Assembly: GCA_034336665.1 (NCBI GenBank)
Contig: CM067566.1
Span: 21,434,330 to 21,498,329, forward strand
Length of the DNA: 64,000 nt
Direction of reading: 5' to 3'
DNA from: Luscinia megarhynchos
Lineage: Eukaryota; Chordata; Aves; Passeriformes; Turdidae
A program made the position numbers and the translations under genes. Shown piece after piece: positions 54,601 to 63,600 of the stretch. Below the pieces are notes generated by a model. The model was not told the DNA's origin. It saw only the letters and a list, made by a program, of their open reading frames with translations, and did no database searches. How positions within the stretch are numbered: the stretch's first letter is position 1; every line of letters begins with the position of its first letter.

Positions 54601-57600
54601 CTTAGTTCTGACTAACAGAATAGGCATTTTTAAGGACCAGCAGTTTCACTACATGAAATATCACATCTAAATAAAATTTCTCATAAAGCTCCTCAATCAC
54701 AGGTAAAGCACAACAGGAGGTTAGTAATTTCCAAAGAGTGAAGTATTCAGCCAATATGGTATTTTAATTTAGGTATCACCCTAAAATGGAACCATTTGGA
54801 AATGCAGCAAGCAATAGGTTAGATTTGAAGACAGAAGAAAAAAGTGATTTTTTTTTCTGGGTATCACAGAGCTACGCAGAATAGTGAAGGTCATTTCTCT
54901 ATACTTGATAGCGTATTGAGATATCACGATGTTTCAGGATTTCACTCCCCTGTAGTAGTCTAAGTCTTTTATTCCCATTATCTTTTTCAGAAGCTTACTG
55001 AATAGACTATGCTTTCCTTGCAGAGAAATTTGTTTTGTAACTAAAACCATTATAGTATTATACTATAGAAAGTTATTTTTATTTTAGGTGCATATACACG
55101 TCAAAAAATATAAAGAATGTGTTATGCAGTCTGTCAGACAAATACAAAGTACATTTTAAACAAAAATGTTGCACTAAAAGAAACTGAGTATCACTGGAAT
55201 CAGATGTAGGTCAATCTCCATGCGATGTTTTTCATGTACAAATGGGATGTGAGAGGGTTATAAAAGAAAAAAACAAGACCCTATTAAAAAAAATTGAAAA
55301 ATTAAAAAATCAAGCTGGTTTCTTTCAACTAAAAATGTTCATCAGTTACACTGCTGTCCTCAGCTACAGTACCTCTGTGACCAAATCCAGAAGCATCGTG
55401 GAGTGCTGTGTTAAAAGGATAAAGCAAAGCAAAAATTTTGGCTTGAGGCAGAGGTCAATCCCAGAAAGAAAAATGAGTATTAATTGTCCAATTTATCATG
55501 ATGTAACCTTTCAAGTATTGAGAGTATGCATCACAGATTTAATAAGAAACAGATGTATTGAATTTAAGCTGCCCTTTTAAATTACCCTAATATTTTCATT
55601 CTATCACTATGAAAAAAATCCCTAAATATCACACAGCACTAATTTCTTGATGTCAAATAAAACCAGCTTTTTTTCTAAATTGCCTATTCAAAATTTCAGA
55701 AAAAACGAACAGTTTTTTTACTAAAATATGAATTCAGGAGCTTACCCTCTATTTAAAAAGAAGTCTGACTTGTGTACTACAAGACAGATAACTTCATTGA
55801 TGTCAATCATACCATTAGGAGTGGTAGTTTTATCATTTTCATAGTAGCTCAGAAAGCCACTTTCCAAAGTGCACCATCTTTTGTTGCAATCTGTGATTAA
55901 AAAAATAATAGAAAGGTCAGAATTTTCTTACCTTTTTAAAAAAAATAAGTAAATACAAGATGGAGGAAAAAGTCTGCAGAGCAACTTCAATGAATTATTT
56001 GGCATATTTAATTCCAACTAAATGTTTACTTCCTTTTATGATCTAAAGTATAAATATAACACATAACATATCATAGTAATGTCTATTTTCTACTGAAAAT
56101 AGTCATGATTTAATTCTAGCTTATGTATAGAGACACAGAACAAAATTTGAGGTGCATCTCTTTCCACTAAAGCAGAGAAGTAGATCCTAAAAGAAAATAC
56201 TCTTTTTATTTTCCACAGTCTTAAAATTCCTATACAGCTGGCAAAGTAGTTCTAAGAATTTGGTAAAATAGATCTGGGAAAAAAAATTCCACAAAAATCA
56301 AATAAATAAACAGTTGCAATTTGCAAATACCAAAAATGTTATCTGACATTCCATCCAATTACTTTTTCTATTGTTTTCTATATGGTTTATATAAGTTTTA
56401 TAAATATTTTTTATTAATATTTATTTGTATCATGCTATTTGCTATCTAATACTATCTCGGTTCTGTCTAAATACACATGTTAAATACAAAAATAAACATA
56501 ACATAAATGGCTTTATAACAGATAGGCTGACGGGAGCTGAGCATCAAATTTTAAGGTTTTGAATGTTCAGAGGTTTTTGTCCCCCAGCTTTCTTTCTCTC
56601 ATCTTCCAAAAACCAATTCTACAAAACAGTTCACTACTTTAATATTCATTAAACTATTAAACTCTCAAGGACAATTTTGGAATATCAAGGCTTTTTAAAG
56701 GGTTCCATAAAACCTTTTACACTAGAAACAAAAGCAAAAATCAAACTCGAGCCCCTCATCCTCTAAGCTTTACTTTTTGTTCCACTACATCAGAATACCA
56801 CCAACATTTGAGCTCTCTTCCTGCTGATATCAACAGCTGTTAATTAACAACAGCTCTCCTCAAAATTTACGCACCCCTGCTGAAAACACTGATGCTGCTG
56901 TCATGAGAAGTACACACAGAGTTGGCTCTCTCCTGTACCGAAATACACATAATGAAAAATGAGGCTGTATTTCCAGTCATTCCACCTGTTTGGTATAAAA
57001 CCCTGCTTAATTCACAGCCCTGAATGATTCCTTCAGTGTCGTTTTCCCATTAGGGCCAAGTCTACAAAGGGGGAACAGTTTTCTGTGACAGCAAGCAAGC
57101 ATTTTCAGTCCTTGGGGCTGAAGGCATGACTGTCAATTGCCTCAGAGATTCCTAACACTGAAGAAGAATTTAATTCTCTGTACACCTTCATAGGATTCTG
57201 CGTTGGAGCCCTAACCACACACAGCATTATTTAAAAAAAGGAAAAAAAAAAAAAAGCCCTAAATTTGTCTAAAGGCTGCGAGAGAATAGTGCTCTCTCTC
57301 TGGTCTGCAGAAGCCTCAATTAGTTCACAGCAAGTCAGAACTGCTTCAACAGGAGCTCTCTTCTCTAGAAAAAGATAGGTCAGATTTTTCAGGTAATATA
57401 ACCTTATACAGGCAGAGGAGGAAACTAAAATTTTCTACCACATATTCATACTCCAACCCTCAAACTGCTTCCTGAAGAAGTAAGAAGGAAAAATATTTCC
57501 ACTTATTCATAATAATTTGCAATATCAGTATTGCTCCATATTAGTGAGACTTAGAAACAGTTCTGGATGTAGCCAAAGAAGAGAAAAAGAAAGATTATGT

Positions 57601-60600
57601 ATTTTATGTTTTGAATAGCAAGAAGTATTTCTGTCATAATGCTTCTTAAATGTAGCAGAGATAGATTAGAGCCCTAAGGCAAGTTTCTCATTCAAAGTTG
57701 CAGGTTTTTTTGTTCATTTTGAAAGGATGTCATTAAATCTCCCTCCTTAGTTCCACTCATCTCCTTGAACTGCAAATGGTGAGGAAAACCTATCTTCCTA
57801 TGTATGTGCAAAGAGCCCATCCCAGAAATATCAGTTCTGACAAAACCATGGGTAATTCAACATCAATATAAAAACAAAACAAACTCCCACCCTCCAAAAA
57901 GTGGAACGTCTACCATCAAGACACAATCACAACTTCAGAGAACACAACTTGAGCTAAGAGAAATCTGGTTCTTTTCCATCTATTGTATGTTCCCTCAAGT
58001 AGCAAGTGCAATGCTAAGCAACAGACTACAAACTTTCAAAGCAGATTCATTTCTGTCCACTAAAGACTTGAAATGGAAGACAGTCAAAATTTCTTGCCTG
58101 AGGGCTTTCCTCATAAATTTTAAGACATCCTACTAACAATGCTCAGTTGCAGTGCATCTTCCCCAAAAAGGTCTACAGAAGCCATTCTGTGAGCACTTCC
58201 AGCCAAATTTTTATCTATACAGGTATTTACAAATATACTGCAATTCCAAAATGCCATTGAGTCAGAAGAGATTGCCTTGTATCTGCTCTCCACTTGGCTA
58301 AGCACTGACTTCTGGGGCTTTTAATAAGTTCTTTATGAAAATATACAGATACCCACAGCATGGAAGATCAGGCCTGAACTTGGAGCAAATACTAATGAGG
58401 TTTGCAGCTATTACATAGTTCCCCTAATAAACTCAGTGCAATTTCAGAGCAATCCCAGAAATTGTGCTATCCTGTTAAAACAGGCATCTTGGTTAAGTAC
58501 TGCAAAGTTGTTGGGAAATGCCAGTGATCAGGCATTAGCTCAGTTATCACCCAGTGCTTTCAAGCATTTGGAGCCACAAACATATGGATTGTTCACAGGC
58601 ATCTTTAAACAGGAGTTCTATGCTTTAGCATGCTTTTAATGTCCACTAAGGATCTTAAAGGCATATGTCATGAGAATATGGATCATACAGAATTATTTAT
58701 ACACCAGTGCAGGATGCTATATAAGGATTTTAGGAGCAATAAATTCAATCATAAATCATAAATCACCACAGATTTTAAAAATCCATGTTATTTGTATAGA
58801 TGGAAGAAAAATATAGGAAGGCAAATGGGAAGAAAATGGGGAAAAAATTACCTGATAACACCTCTCTCTCTCAGAAAAAAAAAAACACCAGAAGACTGTT
58901 ATGCACAAGAGACCACATGTATCTACTGTGATATACATGCATTATCATGCCACAAAGCTCAAGTTGCCATAGAGTTGTTGTAGATGCTCAATTCTACTTG
59001 GAAGACTCTGCAAATTGAGATTGAGAAATACTCTACTAAAAAGACAGTGTTACTTGTAAATTATTTCTGTAATAGAATCATTTTAGATGAAAATTAAATT
59101 TTGGCATTAATCTAAATATAATTAGAGCAAGTAGTGTTTCTACTGGTTTTTTTATTTATCAATTACTGTGTTAACTGAACAATTTTTCAGAAGTTCAGTC
59201 TTCTTTCCTCTGTCAACTACTAAATGAAGAAATCAAGACAAACAGTATTTTCTTTATCTGAAGGAGGTCTATTGAATCAAAAGAGGACATGTCATTTCAA
59301 AGACATTTTATCTCAAAAAAGTAATGCAAGAAATTAAAAAGAATAGAATTCATCCAAATCATACATATTCATGTGTTATTCAAATACATAAATTAAAAGT
59401 TAAATACCTTCTTTTAATTTCTTCTCTGTAGGAAGCTTAGCTGCATTAGAAGAAACTTTGTACAAAAATTCACAAAGAAAGGTGGAATGTGAAGAATCTT
59501 CAGAGAAGCCACTTCCAAAACAAGGATCATAGTTTGGGAAATCTATTCAAAGACAAAGGAGTAAATAACACACAGATCTTCAGTTAAATCTTCAGTTAAA
59601 GCCATTTTTACACTTGTCTTTCTAAATGCATGTCTGTAAATATGTAATTGCTCTGGAGTATCTTTACTACAACACTGATAAAACTTACTGGTTTTATTTT
59701 TATAAATAGAAAACATATTCATTTTAAAAAATTGCTTCACATTTGTTACAATGTCGCCATTGTCTACCACTTTTGCCAAGACAATAAATATGTTTTCTGA
59801 TGTACTAAACTTGGATTTTAATCCCTTGTGTAGCATACTTCAACAGAAGGAGACTGCCCCTCTTGAGGGCTACGTAGAGTTTACCAGCAACTCTGGCAGC
59901 AGACAGACAGTGACTCTGGGAATCATCATCAACATGCACTGATCTCCCTTTCCCTAAAAATAAAAACATGATGCTGCTGCCTTGGCTGGAGGGCCAAAAG
60001 AAGAAAAGACAGGGACAAGACAAAAGAAACTTCTCTCTCTATAACCTTAGGACCACTTGAGATCATGGCTAGCAAAAAAAACACCCTAGCTACATGTCTG
60101 CACCTGACTGAGCTCAACATCCTATGATCCAGCGCATGGTACTGGCCTGAGCAATACTCAGGCAGAAGTTCAGGCACTGTATTTCCCCTTGGAAGCCTTA
60201 ATTAATTCCTGTGTTTCCCATTGAACCTTTTTTTGCTCAGCATATACAGTGTCACTTTGCAGAGTGACACAAGCCAATGGAAAGTTTGTCCAGGACCACA
60301 TCCACATAGCGGCTTTTTTTTCAGTGTAGATCTGCATGTGAACTTTCAGCCCCTGATGGTTTCAGACACTTCTAGAGCTTTTAAAAGAAAAGCTCAGTAG
60401 TAACCATGCACCTCAATATATTTACTGTTAAGAGCAGCTTTCTATTTTCAAGAGCCTCGTAGCAGCCACACACTGCAAACAGAACTGTTGACTTCCAAGC
60501 CAAAGTTTATCACTTGCACCAAGCTGCAATGAACCTCTGATGGGAAAAAGAGGTTTCTGGGATAGATCATACTGCAGGTTCAAGAGGTGAGTTTTATTTT

Positions 60601-63600
60601 GGGAGGAAAGTTTGAGGAAAAACAGCTTGGTCTGTGTGCAATAAGATTAGATATAAATTTAAATAATCTTTAAGAAAAAAAAAGCACTAGATTAATTCTT
60701 CAGACAAAAACTAATGTACCCATTTTTTTTCTGGTAAAAGACCGATAATATTGGCAGAGAAGATGATGAGGTTTTTTCTGTGGCATAACTAAGAGTATGA
60801 GATCAGTGACTCATCACTGTGTTGTCTGGGGGTTTTATAAGCCCTAAACATGACGTCTGAGCAAAAATAGCAAATCTGCACACAATTGAAACTGTGCACT
60901 AATAAAACACAGTTAATGCCATCACAACTGCCCCTTTGCTATATCACTATTTTTCAAAGCAAAGCCAAATTTGCTTTTGAATTATTTCCTTCCTTTTTTC
61001 ACAATATAAAATTAGATCAAAAATAAAAAATGCATCATACCTGAGAACTTGTTATGGTACAGGAATTCCATTTGCAGTCTTTGCCCAGCTTTCTTGGCTA
61101 GTAAGTAGGGGGTGCTGTAAACAGGGTCTCCAGTGGCACACATAGCATCAGCCCCACTGAAGAGCAGCATCAGAGTTTCCAGCACATCTTGCTTGACTAC
61201 AGCAGCACACAGGGCCTTATCATAGAGAGGGGAATTAGGAAGTCTGTCTAAATTAAAAAGTTACTGGCAACAAATACATGTAATGTAGATGTAAATCCGT
61301 TCACCTCTGACATAGCTAAACCATAAGCATTGATAAGTATCAGAAATCATGAAGTATGGTCTGAATCTAGAAAAATGCAGCAAAAACAACAAAAATATCC
61401 CAAAATATCAACCCAAACCCAAAATGTTGCTTTCACAAATTTCACTTGGAAAGGATAACAAGAGTAAATACAGTTGAAGGGGAAGCTTGCTGTTTATTTA
61501 CATCAAACTCCTAAAGAAAAACCCTTACTATTTCAGACCTCAGAAGTTCAAGCAAAGAGATGAGATTAGATTCTTCAACTCTGTTCCTAGGACATAGATT
61601 GAAATTACTAGGTATTTTTTTTTAAATGACAGTCAGTCAATAAGGCAAACTGCTCTTTTTATTAAGATGTATCTTGATACTTGTTCATCTTCCTTAAAAT
61701 GTAAATGTCTCACCACATCCTAAAACATGAGTCTCCTTTTATTTTTATATACACATACACAAATATAATAAACTTCCTTTTTTCTTTTAATCTTAAAACC
61801 AAAAATAGCTACACAGTTACAGCAACCTTCTCCATTAAAATTTCTATGATTTAGTATTTATTTAGTTTATTTAGTTAATGATTGGGTTTTTCTTAAGTCA
61901 TTAAAGCAAAAGTCACTCGAAATAGGAAGATTACTCCTATAAAATTTAGCTGTCTTAATAAACATGTAAGCATCCAGGAAGCACAAGATAACAGAGTAAA
62001 CAGTTCAGTAAAAGTTCTAGAATTACTTGGCAATGAATGCCTTATTATATGGTAATTTCATGTCTCTATAGAGAATTTGATAACTTTTCCAAGTATTTAA
62101 ATGATTATTTGACATATCCTTCCCCACAAAAAACAACCCCCACAACCTCTGCAAATCCTTTGAGACAATTTGGCTCCTGTAATTGAATGCATTAAAACTG
62201 CACAATGCATTAAAACTCTTCTGTATTCACTATCCCTGAAAAATCATGACTCAAAATTCAGTCAAATGAATATCAAAATTTACAGAGATATGGATAACTC
62301 CATTTTACAACTCTAAAGAATGTATTTTTGCAAAAGTAGAGAACACACATTTTCCATCATTAATTTGAGCTTTTTCATTTCCAATAAGATACAAGCTACT
62401 ATGTAAGTGTGTATGAGCTATTTGCACAATTGATAACAATGAATCACCTACTGTATTTAAATGTTAGATGTCAGACATGTGGGATATGAAAAAAAAAAAA
62501 CAACATGTAAAGAAGTAATCTAAAGAAGTGAAGTGGAACTTTGCATCCCTAGACTACAGTTGAAGTAAAACAAGGATCTGTATTTTGATGGCTAAGGAAA
62601 ACATAGGATGAGCTACAATAACCTTCTTCAAACAAAGTAACAATAAACTAAGTAGTCATGCAATGACTTAGCTGCAAAGGCTCCTAAATAACCCTTATTC
62701 AGCTGGGTCAGAATGTCACTCAGGATGTTGACTTAATTTCTTACCAGCTTAACAAGATGATCAAACTGCACACAGATACAATAAAATCTGAAACATAGTA
62801 TGGGCTTAATCATGCTATATTACCTTATTCAACTGTTCCTTGGTTTTGTAGTGAAAAGGTGTTTTCCTGAATTTTCCCTCCTTGTATTTTTGTGTAATGA
62901 ATGCTATCCGTTTTTCTGCAGGGTCATCAATATGTAATTCTTCATCTGGAGGAAGATTTCCAGCCCAAAAACTGTTTGCCCTCTTATTTCCAATGATGAT
63001 AAAGAGCTGGTTGAGATGCAGGGAAATAAATTAGTAAAATATTATGAAGGACATGAAGCTAGCCTCTAAACAGTTTTCAGCTGCTAAAAGCTGAAAACGA
63101 AAGTTATTAAAGAAAGGAAAATTTCCTGCAGGAGACAGAAGCCTCTCTCAGTCACTGCCTATAATCATCTATAAATGAATAAAAAACCTGCAGTCATCAT
63201 TTACCATCAATAGCAATTAAGTTTTACAAGGCTAATCAGTTATAACACTTCATTACATATTTAGTAGTTAAAATTTAGAGAAGAGTAGCACATGTTTTAA
63301 AGAAATCACTGATGGCTCCTATCCTCTCTATCAGGACCACTTTTTATCACCACCACTTTTTAACATCCCAAGCAGCTAAGCTGGTAGTGACAAGTTTCCT
63401 CTATTTTCCCTTTTCTTCATCATGAGTGCTCTCCAAAAGCATTTTTCCCCCCCAAATTATTAGATATTTGGAGAAATACTAAGAGAAATTGTCCATTTTG
63501 TCAGAAAAACAATTGAATATTTGGAATTACACAGAGGTACATGATGAACAGAAACGTCAAGCTTACTCTAACAACACCATATTGCTTAGCAGCTATATGT

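Noticed and set aside
55242..55580. Plus-strand 112-codon open frame in intron 5
   Set aside because: Low-complexity start, no family resemblance, lies antisense within an intron. Most likely chance.
60755..60815. Possible C/D-box snoRNA (GATGATGA near 60763)
   Set aside because: No D box with terminal stem could be found at a suitable distance.
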